In this document: piece by piece, positions 14,765 through 23,481 of the stretch
Layout of the letters: every line of letters begins with the position of its first letter
How positions within the stretch are numbered: position 1 is the first letter of the stretch
Origin: Pseudonocardia sp. DSM 110487
Lineage (GTDB): Bacteria > Actinomycetota > Actinomycetes > Mycobacteriales > Pseudonocardiaceae
DNA length: 64,000 nt
Reading direction: 5' to 3'
Assembly (NCBI RefSeq): GCF_019468565.1
Contig: NZ_CP080521.1
Coordinates: 1,922,001 to 1,986,000 of the forward strand
Translations under genes and position numbers: made by a program
Notes under the pieces: model-generated
What the model saw: the letters and a program-made list of their open reading frames with translations, nothing else
Told to the model about the DNA's origin: nothing
The model's database searches: none

Positions 14765-15571
14765 ATGAGTGCAAGCAGCGCCGACGGTGGGACGGACGTG
14801 CCCGCCCGCCGTCCGGCTCGCCGGCAGGCCGAGATCGCGGCGTACGTCGTCCAGCACGGCACCGCCACCGCCCACGAGCTGGTCGAGGCGTTCGGCGTCA
14901 GCCTCATGACGGTGCACCGGGACCTGGACGCCCTCGAGCGCCAGGGTGTCGTGCGCAAGTACCGGGGCGGGGTCAGCGCTCAGCCGACCAGCGTGTTCGA
15001 GAGCAACGTGGCCTACCGCCTCAACACGGCGCAGGCGCAGAAGCACGCGCTCGCGCGGCGCGCCCGCGCCATGGTCGAGCCGGGCATGTCGGTGATGCTG
15101 GACGACTCCACGAGCGCACTCGCGGTGGTCCGCCTGCTGGAGGACGTCGCGCCGCTCACCGTCGCGACCAACTTCCTGCCGGCCGTCTCGCTGCTCACCG
15201 GGATGCCGGACGTCCGCCTGATCGTGCTCGGCGGCATCTACTCGCCCGCGCACGACTCGTTCGGCGGTGTGCCCTGCGCCGAAGCGGTCGAGGCGCTGCA
15301 GACGGACCTGCTGTTCTGCAGCGTCTCCGCGGTGTCACCGACGCACGCCTACCACCAGGAACAGGAGATCGTGCTGGTCAAGCGCGCGATGCTGCGCTCG
15401 GCGCGCACGCGGGTGCTCCTGATCGACAACGCCAAGCTGCGGCGCACCGCGCTCCACCGGCTCGCGCCGCTCACCGGCTTCGACCTCGTCCTGGTGGACG
15501 ACCAGGCGCCCGCCGAGCAGGTCGCCGCGCTGCGGGAGCACGGGGCGAGGGTGGAGGTCGTGGAGGTGTGA
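14765..15571 (+). CDS. DeoR/GlpR-family transcriptional regulator
   Basis: 268 residues from the ATG at 14765. The N-terminal DeoR HTH is at about 15-65: RRQAEIAAYVVQHGTATAHELVEAFGVSLMTVHRDLDALE (read in parts) followed by GVVRKYRGG. The C-terminal DeoRC sensor shows DDSTSALAVVRLL, TVATNFLPAV, LIVLGGIYSP, LLFCSVSAVS and DNAKLRRTALHRLAPL. Family members sense phosphorylated sugars. No sugar pathway adjoins it; the divergent esterase is the nearest candidate target. Confidence 0.92.
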   Translation: MSASSADGGTDVPARRPARRQAEIAAYVVQHGTATAHELVEAFGVSLMTVHRDLDALERQGVVRKYRGGVSAQPTSVFESNVAYRLNTAQAQKHALARRARAMVEPGMSVMLDDSTSALAVVRLLEDVAPLTVATNFLPAVSLLTGMPDVRLIVLGGIYSPAHDSFGGVPCAEAVEALQTDLLFCSVSAVSPTHAYHQEQEIVLVKRAMLRSARTRVLLIDNAKLRRTALHRLAPLTGFDLVLVDDQAPAEQVAALREHGARVEVVEV

Positions 15572-16798
15572 CGCAGGGTGCTCGCCGTGTGCAGGCGGGC
15601 GTAGGCCATGCCGTGGCCCGCCGCGGTGCGCACGCCGAGCTCGTGGACGACGATCAGCCGGAACGCGAGCCCGAGCAGCAGCAGCCGGAGCATGGCGGCG
15701 GCCGCGGCGTAGCCGGAGCCGAAGAGGGACAGGCCGGGCCCCGCGAGGAGCGCGCCCAGCGCCAGCAGCGGCAGGAAGATCACCAGCAGCCGCTTGCGGG
15801 AGGACGAGGTCAGCTCCGCGGCACGCCCGGGTTCGCGGGCCCAGCTCGCCGACAGGGAGTGCATGTAATAGTTGGCGGCGGTCTCGAGCACGACCGTGGC
15901 CTGCCACGCGATGAAGAATGCCGCGCCCGCCTCGGGCCCGAAGCGCAGGATCACCACGAGGGGCACCTGGTTGAGCAACAGCGTGTAGCCGACTTGGGCG
16001 GTCGCGGTCGGGCCGAGGAAGCCGAGCACGTCGGACCTGCAGGGCATCACGCCGGTGCCGCGGTCGGTGCGGGCGAACCGCCGCACGACGACCAGGAGGG
16101 CGAGGGAGCCGACGCGATCCACACGACGATGGGGCCGACCCAGGACAGGACGACCCCCTGGGCTCCGAGGGCACTGCCGAGCACGACGAGCAAGGTGATC
16201 CGGACGACGGCGAAACGGCCGTTGCGCCATACCGTCCACCAGGGCTTGCCGATGGTGACGAGGATGTAGTCGTGCACGACGAAGACGCCCCACCCGGCCG
16301 CGGCGAGGGCGAACAGGCACATGCCGAGCGCTAGCGGGCCGTCCGCACCGGCGGCGGTGCGGGCCAGGTCGGGCACGAACAGCACGTAGCCGAGCCCGGA
16401 CACCGCGGAAAGGGGCATGATCAGCAAGAGGCTCCGCCACACCAGCGGTGGGGCGTGGCGGCCGGCGACCGGGAGCCACCGGATCAGTCCGAGGCCGAGG
16501 TTGAGCTGGGTGATCCCGGCGATCAGGATGAAGGCGGACACGACCGCGGCGGCGAGACCGATTCGGCCTGGGGGAGCAGGCGTGCGGCGATGAGCCAGCT
16601 GGCGAGCCCGGCGAGCGCACCGAGCGCGGAGCTGATCGACAGGGCGAGGCCTTCACCTGCCCCCGACTTCTTCTCGGCGTTCGCGGGTGCCCTCGTCGCC
16701 GGAGGCACGATCATCATCGGCTGGGTCTGCAGGTCGGCGAGCGCGACGTCGCCCCATCGCGCGCGGTTCAGGGCCGACGCAGGCGGCGCTGTCCGCAT
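15572..16798 (-). pseudogene. Polysaccharide flippase-like (Wzx/MATE-type) remnant, frameshifted and 3'-truncated
   Basis: The probable start MRTAPPASALNRARW is at 16798. Frame 1 gives the first helix (SISSALGALAGLASWLIAARLLP). At the G5 run 16570-16574 one base appears missing; the next frame continues AAAVVSAFILIAGITQLNL and GLGLIRWLPVAG. Near 16113-16116 a second one-base loss is needed to go from VGPIVVWIA to GSLALLVVVRRF and then GPTATAQVGYTLLLNQVPLV, ANYYMHSLSASWAR and RLLLLGLAFRLIVVHELGVRT. The sequence stops at the DeoR gene without the last helices expected for a roughly 430-480 residue flippase. Two indels plus truncation make this a clear pseudogene. Confidence 0.75.
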
Positions 16799-16936
16799 CG
16801 CCCCGTGGGCAGGCACGGCGATCGGAACCGTGCGGCACGCGTCCCGTTCGTGGGCGGGGAATCCAGGGCGCGTCATGGCATGGAATCCGGTCGCGAGGGC
16901 ATGATCGGGGAGGAAGGGGCGGAAAGGGCGGTGGGG

Positions 16937-17296
16937 ATGGGGAGCGACACCGGTGACCCAGCGGTCCAGGCGCTGGTCGAGTTGAAGGCGGGCTTGGAGC
17001 GCACGATCGCGGACCTGGGGGCGGCGGCCGCGCGCGCCGACGAGCTGATCGAGCGGCGCACGAGCGGGGCCACATGGCTGGACATCGTCTCGAAGGAGGA
17101 GCCGCCACTCGTCATCGAGACGATCACGCGGGTGCTGGACGAGCTCGGAGAGCTGGGCAGCCGGTTCCGCCGTGAGGAGGCGCTCGCCCTGCAGCGCGAG
17201 AACGTCAGCATCACGAAGATCGGTGAGCTGTTCCGCGTCAGCCGCCAGCGCGTGTCCACGCTGCTGCACGGCACGCGCTCGCGCGCCGAGGCCTGA
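16937..17296 (+). CDS. Small HTH protein
   Basis: 119 residues from the ATG at 16937 (GGAAAGGG upstream); in-frame ATGs at 16805 and 16901 exist but lie over pseudogene sequence. Residues 10-75 are helical and probably coiled (VQALVELKAGLERTIADLG, AAARADELIERR). The C-terminus carries a sigma-region-4-like helix-turn-helix: NVSITKIGELFRVSRQRVSTLL. Family not named. It is the only intact gene inside the run of decayed genes 15572-17761. Confidence 0.7.
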   Translation: MGSDTGDPAVQALVELKAGLERTIADLGAAAARADELIERRTSGATWLDIVSKEEPPLVIETITRVLDELGELGSRFRREEALALQRENVSITKIGELFRVSRQRVSTLLHGTRSRAEA

Positions 17297-17309
17297 TGGC
17301 GGGCGAATG

Positions 17310-17585
17310 TCATCGGCGCCATCCGGCGCCGTTCAGGCCCAGCTCGGCGGGGCGGAGCGGATCGGGGCCTGCCGAGCTGGTCGGGACCTGCTCCCGGAGC
17401 ATCCACGGCCGGTTCCCGGCCCGGTAGCCCGATTCGAGGGCGTGGCGCTCCTTCGCCGTGTCGGCGGCCTGCCAGAACCCGCGGTGTGGATGCGCCAGCA
17501 GCCTGCCTTCCTTCGCCAGCGGTGCGCAGGCGTCGGCGTCGCGCATCCGCATCCCGTAGCCCCCGCAGAACAGCACGACCTTCAC
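17310..17585 (-). pseudogene. Sugar nucleotidyltransferase remnant with internal deletion
   Basis: From the GTG at 17585 the frame reads VKVVLFCGGYGMRMRD, the N-terminal nucleotide-binding loop of glucose-1-phosphate cytidylyl/thymidylyltransferases (normally GGxGxRxRE...PKPM). It passes almost directly into LLAHPHRGFWQAADTAKERHAL and ESGYRAGNRPW, which is the extreme C-terminus of the same family (GFWxxxDTxKD...W). Roughly 180-200 residues between them are missing. After about 17400 the frame is unrelated. Confidence 0.65.
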
Positions 17586-17632
17586 GCGGCGACACCCCTG
17601 ACGCCCATGCACTCCTCCATCACGGCCCGTGA

Positions 17633-17761
17633 GCGCAATACGGGTTCGACGTGACGGCCTGGCCGGTCCCCGACGCACAGGTGCTCGCCACCGCGGTGGA
17701 GTTGGCGGTGGACGGGCTCACCACCGACCATCCGGACCGGCTCCGCACCCTGGTGTCGTGA
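17633..17761 (+). pseudogene. C-terminal remnant of a glycerophosphodiester phosphodiesterase
   Basis: About 42 codons, open from 17636 to the stop at 17759-17761: QYGFDVTAWPVPDAQVLA then TAVELAVDGLTTDHPDRL. This matches the last segment of GDPD TIM barrels (xVxxWTVDD...ALxLGVDGIxTDxPDxL). No upstream part exists in any frame, so it is a decayed gene end. It may also be a chance match, given its length. Confidence 0.45.
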
Positions 17762-17765
17762 GTGC

Positions 17766-18797
17766 CTAGTGACCGACGGTAGCTTCGATGATCGACAGCG
17801 GGCTCACGGTGCCGACGATGCGGTCGAGGGTGAAGCCGTTCGTCGCCAGCAGGTCTCGATACTCATCGGCTTCGCGTTCCCGGCCCGGCAGTAGGCCGAG
17901 CATGGTCAGGTCGATCAGCTTGATCAGGTGCGGTTCATCGCCAGGGGGAACGACGCCCTCGATGATCAGCAGCCGGGCACCGGGCTGGGCGGCCGCACGG
18001 ATCGACTGCAAGATGCGGCCGCAGGTGTCGTCGTCCCAGTCGTGCAGGATGAAGCCCAGCAGGTAGATGTCGGCGGTGGGAACCTTCTCCAGGAAATCCC
18101 CGGCCACGGTCTCGATCCGATCGGCGAGCCCGTCGCGCGCAATGGAAGCGTCGGCGGCCGGGGTGACCGCGGGGAGGTCGAAGACGATGCCGCGGCGTTC
18201 GGGCCGGTCCTTGAGCAGGGTGCGCAGGATGCTGCCGTCCCCGCCTCCGATGTCCGCGATTACATCACCGGTGGGCAGCTCGTAGTCGTCGAACATGCCG
18301 GTCCGCAACCCCGCGGTGACATCGGCCATGGCTCGGCTCATCACTTCAGCTCGGTCGGGATCGTCGGCGATCCATTCGAAGAACGGCTTGCCCAGATACC
18401 GGGTCGTTCCGACTTCACCGGTCCGAACGGTGTACAGCAGCGTGCTGAACGGCAGGTAGTGGGTCTCCATCCAGAAGCGGATGAGACCGTGCACCGACTC
18501 CGGATGATTGCGCGACAGCACGGCGCCCAGCGGTGTCGTGCTGACATCGCCGTCGCGGGTGGTGAAGATTCCGAGTGGCGCCAACGTACGGATCAGCCGG
18601 CGCAAGGCCGGCTGGTGTGCGCCGGTGCGTTCGGCCAGTTCCTGGACGCTCAGCGGCCCGTCGTCGAGCAGGGTGGCGATGTCGAGTTTCGCGATCACGT
18701 ACAGCGCCTGGGACACCTGGAAGCCCGCCATCATCTGGGTCATCACGGCGGACGGCGATGGCGCCGCCTGGTCGGGCCTGAGGTCAGCTGTGGTCAC
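17766..18797 (-). CDS. SAM-dependent O-methyltransferase (PF00891 type)
   Basis: 343 residues from the GTG at 18797 (GGAGGA five bases upstream). The N-terminal dimerisation winged helix (MMAGFQVSQALYVIAKLDIATLL, LAERTGAHQPALRRLIRTL) is followed by the SAM domain: motif I VIADIGGGDGSIL, GIVFDLPAV, VAGDFLEKVPTADIYLLG, and the catalytic-region HDWDDDTCGRIL. Such enzymes methylate aromatic hydroxyls of polyketides, carotenoids or related products. It lies near a BBE-like flavoprotein and a LuxR regulator. Confidence 0.92.
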   Translation of the reverse strand: MTTADLRPDQAAPSPSAVMTQMMAGFQVSQALYVIAKLDIATLLDDGPLSVQELAERTGAHQPALRRLIRTLAPLGIFTTRDGDVSTTPLGAVLSRNHPESVHGLIRFWMETHYLPFSTLLYTVRTGEVGTTRYLGKPFFEWIADDPDRAEVMSRAMADVTAGLRTGMFDDYELPTGDVIADIGGGDGSILRTLLKDRPERRGIVFDLPAVTPAADASIARDGLADRIETVAGDFLEKVPTADIYLLGFILHDWDDDTCGRILQSIRAAAQPGARLLIIEGVVPPGDEPHLIKLIDLTMLGLLPGREREADEYRDLLATNGFTLDRIVGTVSPLSIIEATVGH

Positions 18798-18846
18798 GAT
18801 GGTCCTCCGTTCGGTATGTCGAGGATTCGAGTGATGGCACGCACCC

Positions 18847-19083
18847 TCACCGCAGATCGGCTCGTTTCTGTCGCCGGCGCCACGTTCCCCGCAGCGCTCG
18901 ACCGTGGTCCCACAACCGCGACCACAACCGGTGACGGTGGTGCGGGCGCTCGTCGGGCACCGTGAGCGCGACCGCGCGGGGCCGGGAATGGGCGGTGGCC
19001 AGCGGCCGGCCGTCCAGCAGCACCAGCCACGCCCCGCACAGGCAGCGGGCATAGCCGACCGCGCCCGCAGACGTTCGATGCAT
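18847..19083 (-). CDS. Small CxC-containing hypothetical protein
   Basis: 78 residues from the ATG at 19083: MHRTSAGAVGYARCLCGAW followed by LVLLDGRPLATA and a basic, Arg/His-rich C-terminus. The HRTSxGxxxYxRCxCGxW start looks like a genuine small zinc- or heme-type motif and is the best reason to call a gene. The ribosome site is weak. Directly upstream a 17-codon stretch encodes LETYDVIIIGGG, an orphan flavoprotein start. Function unknown. Confidence 0.4.
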   Translation of the reverse strand: MHRTSAGAVGYARCLCGAWLVLLDGRPLATAHSRPRAVALTVPDERPHHRHRLWSRLWDHGRALRGTWRRRQKRADLR

Positions 19084-19085
19084 GG

Positions 19086-19143
19086 ACCGGACCTGCGCCT
19101 TGTGCCCCCCGCCGATGATGATCACGTCATATGTCTCCAAGGG
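19086..19143 (-). pseudogene. Orphan FAD/NAD-binding Rossmann start (flavoprotein remnant)
   Basis: On the minus strand, TTGGAGACATATGACGTGATC leads into LETYDVIIIGGG-HKAQV. YDVIIIGGG is the beta1/GxGxxG start of FAD-dependent monooxygenases and thioredoxin-reductase-like enzymes, but the continuation is lost after the third glycine. The rest of the 19141-19436 stretch contains no gene I can support; it must hold the promoter of the flavoprotein gene at 19437. Confidence 0.35.
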
Positions 19144-19436
19144 GCGTCTCCTCACGCTGGTGGGCCGTCGAGCCACCGCTCGAGCGCGCGCCCGGGGTGC
19201 GCCGCCGACGGCTCCGATGCGTCCACTCCGACCCACCGTCGCCGCACCGGCCGAGCGAACCAATCCCGTGCGTGAGGGGGTTCGGCCGCGACCGAGACCC
19301 CAGATGCGGGACCCCCTGGGCGGGGGACGAGCGGTGTGCCGGAACCGCGAGTCGACGGGATGGGTCTCGCCTGCGGCGGCGGCAAGAGTTCCCAGCGAGC
19401 CCGGCTACGTGGCCGGGACCGACCAGAGGGGGACTC

Positions 19437-20972
19437 GTGGGTTTCGACAACCGCACTTCCCGGAGGGAGTTGTTGCGGCACTTCGGCGCGGCGACCGGGC
19501 TGGCCGCCGCGAGCGCGCTGTCGGCTTGCGGCGTCCAAGGCGCTGCCGGATCGCCCGGTCTGCCGGCGTGGCTATCCGCCGTGGAGGCCCAGCATTCGGT
19601 CAGGGAGCTCGCCGACCGGGTACGGGGTCCGGTGCTGGTGCCCGGCGGTCAGGGGTACGACGCCGAGTGCGCGGGCTTCAACCAGAGCGTCCAGCACCTT
19701 CCGGCGTTGATCGTGGGCGCGACGGACGTGGCGGACGTGCGGGCGGCGGTGGAGTTCGCGGCGTCGCACAACCTGCCGGTCGCGGTGCAGACCACCGGGC
19801 ACGGGCCGTCCGTGCCGGCCGACGGCGCGCTGCTGATCAACACTCGGCGGATGACCGGAGTGCGGGTGGACCCGGTCACCCGGACCGCTCGCGTGGCGGC
19901 CGGGGTGCGCTGGGAGCAGGTGATCCGGGAGGCGGCGGCCTACGGGCTGGCTCCGCTCAACGGGTCATCGCATCTGGTGGGCGTGGTGGGCTACACCCTC
20001 GGGGGTGGGATCGGCCCACTTGCCCGTGCCTACGGCTACGCCGCCGACCGGGTACGCGAGATCGAGGTGGTGACCGCCGACGGGCAACTTCGGCGAGCCT
20101 CGGAGGAGCAACATCCTGACCTGTTCTGGGCGTTGCGCGGCGGCAAGGGCAACTTCGGCGTGGTCACGTCGATGGAGTTCGACCTGGTGCCGGTGGGCCG
20201 GCTGTACGGCGGCGGGCTCTTCTTCCCGAGCGAGCGAGCGGCCGAGGTACTGCACGCTTACCGGGAGTGGACGCGGAGCATGCCGGAGGCGATGACGTCA
20301 TCGGCGGCGCTGATCCGGTTTCCGCTGTTGCCCGAGATCCCGGCGCCGCTGCGGGGGCGGTTCGCGGTGCACGTGCGCATCGCCTTCCTGGGCGCGCCCG
20401 ATGAGGGCGAGCTGCTGGTCCGCTCGCTGCGCGCCGTGGCGCCGAGGATCGTCGACACGGTCGCCGACATGCCGTACACCGACGTCGCATCGATCCACAG
20501 CGACCCCACCGAGCCACTTCCGGCCTACGAGCGCTCGCTGATGCTGGCCGAGTTCGGGTCCGACACGGTGGACACCTTGATCAAGCTCGCCGGCCCGGAC
20601 AGCGACGGTTCACTGATGATGGTCGAGGTGCGTCACCTCGGCGGCGCGCTGTCGCGTCCGCCCTCGGTGCCGAACGCGGTCGGCAACCGCGATGCCGAGT
20701 ACTTGGTCTTCGCGCTGACCGCGGCACCACCCGACCAAGCCGGCAAGGCGACGGCGGAAATCGACCAGTTGATCAATGCCATGACGCCGTGGGGCACCGG
20801 CCAGAGCTATCTGAACTTCATGGGCGGTCTCGACGCGTCCCGGGAACGGACTCGACGAGCGTACGACCCGGGGAGCTACGAGCGGCTCACCGCGATCAAG
20901 ACCACATACGACCCGCAGAACCGGTTCCGAATCAATCACAATATCCCGCCGCGCCCCGGAACCGGTGGCTGA
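19437..20972 (+). CDS. Tat-exported FAD-linked oxidoreductase (BBE-like)
   Basis: 511 residues from the GTG at 19437 (AGAGGGGGA upstream). The N-terminus has a twin-arginine signal TSRRELLRHFG, a hydrophobic stretch and LSAC, a lipobox-like end, so the protein is probably exported folded and perhaps lipidated. The FAD_binding_4 domain follows: VQTTGHGPS (His for covalent FAD), VGVVGYTLGGGIGPLARAYG, EEQHPDLFWALRGGKGNFGVV. The C-terminal BBE motif is YDPQNRFRINHNI. Such enzymes oxidise sugars, alkaloids or polyketide intermediates. The substrate is probably made in the neighbourhood with the O-methyltransferase. Confidence 0.9.
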   Translation: MGFDNRTSRRELLRHFGAATGLAAASALSACGVQGAAGSPGLPAWLSAVEAQHSVRELADRVRGPVLVPGGQGYDAECAGFNQSVQHLPALIVGATDVADVRAAVEFAASHNLPVAVQTTGHGPSVPADGALLINTRRMTGVRVDPVTRTARVAAGVRWEQVIREAAAYGLAPLNGSSHLVGVVGYTLGGGIGPLARAYGYAADRVREIEVVTADGQLRRASEEQHPDLFWALRGGKGNFGVVTSMEFDLVPVGRLYGGGLFFPSERAAEVLHAYREWTRSMPEAMTSSAALIRFPLLPEIPAPLRGRFAVHVRIAFLGAPDEGELLVRSLRAVAPRIVDTVADMPYTDVASIHSDPTEPLPAYERSLMLAEFGSDTVDTLIKLAGPDSDGSLMMVEVRHLGGALSRPPSVPNAVGNRDAEYLVFALTAAPPDQAGKATAEIDQLINAMTPWGTGQSYLNFMGGLDASRERTRRAYDPGSYERLTAIKTTYDPQNRFRINHNIPPRPGTGG

Positions 20973-21100
20973 CCGAGCGCCCAGCCGTCCAGCACTGTGA
21001 CCCGGTCCGTCTGGCGTAGCGCTCGGCGAAGATCCTGGCCACGTAATCCCCTCAGTTGCGGGATGGCGCATCCTGACGCTCGCCGCCACTCTGGCTGAAC

Positions 21101-22192
21101 ATGTGCGCTTACGCTCCAGCCGGCGCCGACCTGATCGCCCGGGCCTGGCGAGCCGAGGACCTCGGGCAGCTGTTCACTGATGCGTCGGTCCGGCTGCACC
21201 GCATGCTGCCCTTCGAGGCAGCGGTATGGCGGGCCGCCGACCCGGTCACCGCGCTGGTGGCGGCTCCGGTACGCACGGAACACATCGGTGGGAAGCACTG
21301 CGCCGCCTACTGGGAGTCGGAGCTGCTGGACGAGGACGTCAACCGGTTCCGCGAACTGGCCCGATCGGTCAGCCCCGCCGCGTCCTTGCGCATCAGCACC
21401 GAAGACCGGCCGGGCCGGAGCGCCTGCTACCGGTACTTCATGCAGCCCCTTGGCCTCGGCGACGAGCTGCGTGTCGTGCTGCGTGCGGGCAACAGGCCTT
21501 GGGGCCTCGTCAGCCTCTTCCGGGAACGCGGCAGCCGACCGTTCAGCCAGGCCGACACCGAGTTGGTCGCGGCCCTGTCCACCCCGTTGGGCCGAGCGGT
21601 CCGCGCCCACCTCCAGAGCGGCTCGGGCGAGCCGGCCGACGCCGAGCCGGACGGTCCCGGACTACTGCTGTTCGACGCGGACGGCGCGCTGACCGGGTAC
21701 AACGACGAGGCTCGCCAGTGGCTGGCCCAGATGCCGCGCCAGCCCACGGTGCCGAATCCATCCGCCATCGCCCTTCCCAGCTGGGTGATCGGCGCCGTCG
21801 CCCAGGCGCGCGCGATCGCCACCGAGCGCGATCACGGCCCGGCCCGGGTCCGGGTCCGAACGCGTGGCGGCCGCTGGCTGGTCTGCCACGCCTCCTGCGT
21901 GCGGACCTCGGCCGGTGAGACCGGCCAGACCGCCCTGGTGATCGAGCCGGCGGCGCGATCCGACATCGCCTCGATCCTGGCCGCCGCGCATCAACTGTCC
22001 TCCCGCGAGCTCGAGATCACCCGTCTGATCACGCGCGGTGTGCCCACCCAGGACATCGCGGCACAGCTGTTCATCTCCCCGCACACCGTCCGTGACCACA
22101 TCAAAGCGATCTTCGACAAGACCGCAGTGCACAGCCGAGGCGCGCTGGTCGCCAAGTTCCACAGTGCCTGCGCTGCCCCGGAACGAGAGTGA
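21101..22192 (+). CDS. LuxR-family regulator with GAF-like sensor
   Basis: 363 residues. Residues 10-160 resemble a GAF domain (LFTDASVRLHRMLPFEAAVW, GLGDELRVVLRAGNRPWGLVSLFRE in parts), followed by a second PAS-like stretch (GLLLFDADGALTGYNDEARQWL) and a C-terminal LuxR HTH: LSSRELEITRLITRGVPTQDIA, LFISPHTVRDHIKAIFDKTAV. The gene closes the methyltransferase/flavoprotein group and is a plausible local regulator; this is inferred from position only. Confidence 0.9.
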   Translation: MCAYAPAGADLIARAWRAEDLGQLFTDASVRLHRMLPFEAAVWRAADPVTALVAAPVRTEHIGGKHCAAYWESELLDEDVNRFRELARSVSPAASLRISTEDRPGRSACYRYFMQPLGLGDELRVVLRAGNRPWGLVSLFRERGSRPFSQADTELVAALSTPLGRAVRAHLQSGSGEPADAEPDGPGLLLFDADGALTGYNDEARQWLAQMPRQPTVPNPSAIALPSWVIGAVAQARAIATERDHGPARVRVRTRGGRWLVCHASCVRTSAGETGQTALVIEPAARSDIASILAAAHQLSSRELEITRLITRGVPTQDIAAQLFISPHTVRDHIKAIFDKTAVHSRGALVAKFHSACAAPERE

Positions 22193-22299
22193 GGCGAGAG
22201 GTCGGTCGAGGACACACCGGCAGTTCTCGGGTCATCGCGCGGCCGACACGCCGTGCCCGCGTCCGAGGGGCGGGCGGGTAGCGCCTACCCTCGGGCGCC

Positions 22300-23409
22300 A
22301 TGACGCAAAAGGTGCGGGTGGCGGTCGTTTTCGGGGGTCGGAGCAGCGAGCACGCCATCTCCTGCGTCTCCGCCGGCGCCGTGATGTCGCACCTGGACCC
22401 CGAGCGCTTCGAGGTCGTCCCGGTCGGCATCACCCCCGACGGCGCCTGGGTGCTGGGCACCTCCGACCCGCGGGAGCTGGTGATCTCGAACCGCGCCCTG
22501 CCGTCGGTCGAGGCTGGAGGCACCGCGCTCGCGCTGCCCGGCGACCCGACCCGTGGCGGGCTCGTCGTCCTCGACCCCGACCGGGCGGGCGAGGTGTTCT
22601 CCGGCGTCGACGTCGTGTTCCCCGTGCTGCACGGTCCCTTCGGCGAGGACGGCACGATCCAGGGCCTGCTCGAGATGGCGGGCCTGCCCTACGTCGGGGC
22701 GGGCGTGCTCGCGAGCGCGGCGTCCATGGACAAGGAGTACGCGAAGAAGCTCCTCGCAGCCGAGGGCATCCCGGTGGGCGACCTCGTCGTGCTGCGCCGC
22801 GGCAGGGCCACGCTCACCCTCGACGAGCGGGAGCGGCTCGGGCTGCCGGTCTTCGTCAAGCCGGCGCGCGCCGGCTCGTCAGTGGGGATCACCCGCGTCA
22901 CGGACTGGGCAGGCCTCGATGCCGCCATCGCCACCGCCCGCGAGCACGACCCGAAGGTGCTGGTGGAGGCCGCGATCGTCGGGCGCGAGGTCGAGTGCGC
23001 CGTGCTGGAGTTCCCCGACGGCACCGTGCGCGCCAGCGTCCCGGCGGAGATCCGGATCGTCGGCACCGGCCCGGACGGCCGTACACCCGAGTTCTACGAC
23101 TTCGAGGCCAAGTACCTCGACGACGTCTGCGAGTTCGACATCCCCGCCAAGCTCGACGACGCGGTGGCCGAGCGGCTGCGCGCGATGGCCATCGCCGCGT
23201 TCCACGCCGTCGACGGGCAGGGCCTCGCCCGCGTCGACTTCTTCGTCGGGCCGGAGGGCGAGCTGACCCTCAACGAGGTCAACACGATGCCCGGCTTCAC
23301 CCCGATATCGATGTACCCGCGGGCGTGGGCGGTCACGGGCATCGACTTCGAGTCGCTCCTGACGACGCTGGTGGAGACGGCGCTCGCCCGCGGCACCGGC
23401 CTGCGCTGA
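22300..23409 (+). CDS. ddl: D-alanine--D-alanine ligase
   Basis: 369 residues, ATP-grasp. It joins two D-Ala for peptidoglycan precursor synthesis in the cytoplasm. Motifs: VAVVFGGRSSEHAISC, GxGxDGTIQG-type loop as GPFGEDGTIQGLLE, LPYVGAGVLASAASMDKEYAK, FVKPARAGSSVGI and the metal/ATP site LTLNEVNTMPGFTPISMYPR. The neighbourhood with DUF3515, a stand-alone Lrp ligand-binding protein and thiL resembles the ddl region of mycobacteria and relatives. Confidence 0.97.
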   Translation: MTQKVRVAVVFGGRSSEHAISCVSAGAVMSHLDPERFEVVPVGITPDGAWVLGTSDPRELVISNRALPSVEAGGTALALPGDPTRGGLVVLDPDRAGEVFSGVDVVFPVLHGPFGEDGTIQGLLEMAGLPYVGAGVLASAASMDKEYAKKLLAAEGIPVGDLVVLRRGRATLTLDERERLGLPVFVKPARAGSSVGITRVTDWAGLDAAIATAREHDPKVLVEAAIVGREVECAVLEFPDGTVRASVPAEIRIVGTGPDGRTPEFYDFEAKYLDDVCEFDIPAKLDDAVAERLRAMAIAAFHAVDGQGLARVDFFVGPEGELTLNEVNTMPGFTPISMYPRAWAVTGIDFESLLTTLVETALARGTGLR

Positions 23410-23415
23410 TCGTCC

Positions 23416-23463
23416 GGTGGTCGAGTAGGCCGGCGCCCCAGCGCCGGCCGTATCGAGACCACC
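23416..23463. repeat. REP-like palindrome, copy 1
   Basis: Begins GGTGGTCGAGTAG and ends TATCGAGACCACC, with a GGCGC-rich hairpin core. It starts 6 bp after ddl. The same sequence in opposite orientation follows at 23482-23530. GGTGGTCGAGTAG/GTATCGAGACC units are, from general knowledge, dispersed intergenic repeats in several actinobacterial genera. It also serves as a terminator candidate between convergent genes. Confidence 0.75.
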
Positions 23464-23481
23464 ACCCCCCGAGACCGGCAT

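Noticed and set aside
17172..17654. Plus-strand frame of 160 codons after the small HTH gene
   Set aside because: It starts within the HTH gene in another frame and is antisense to the nucleotidyltransferase remnant; no family similarity.
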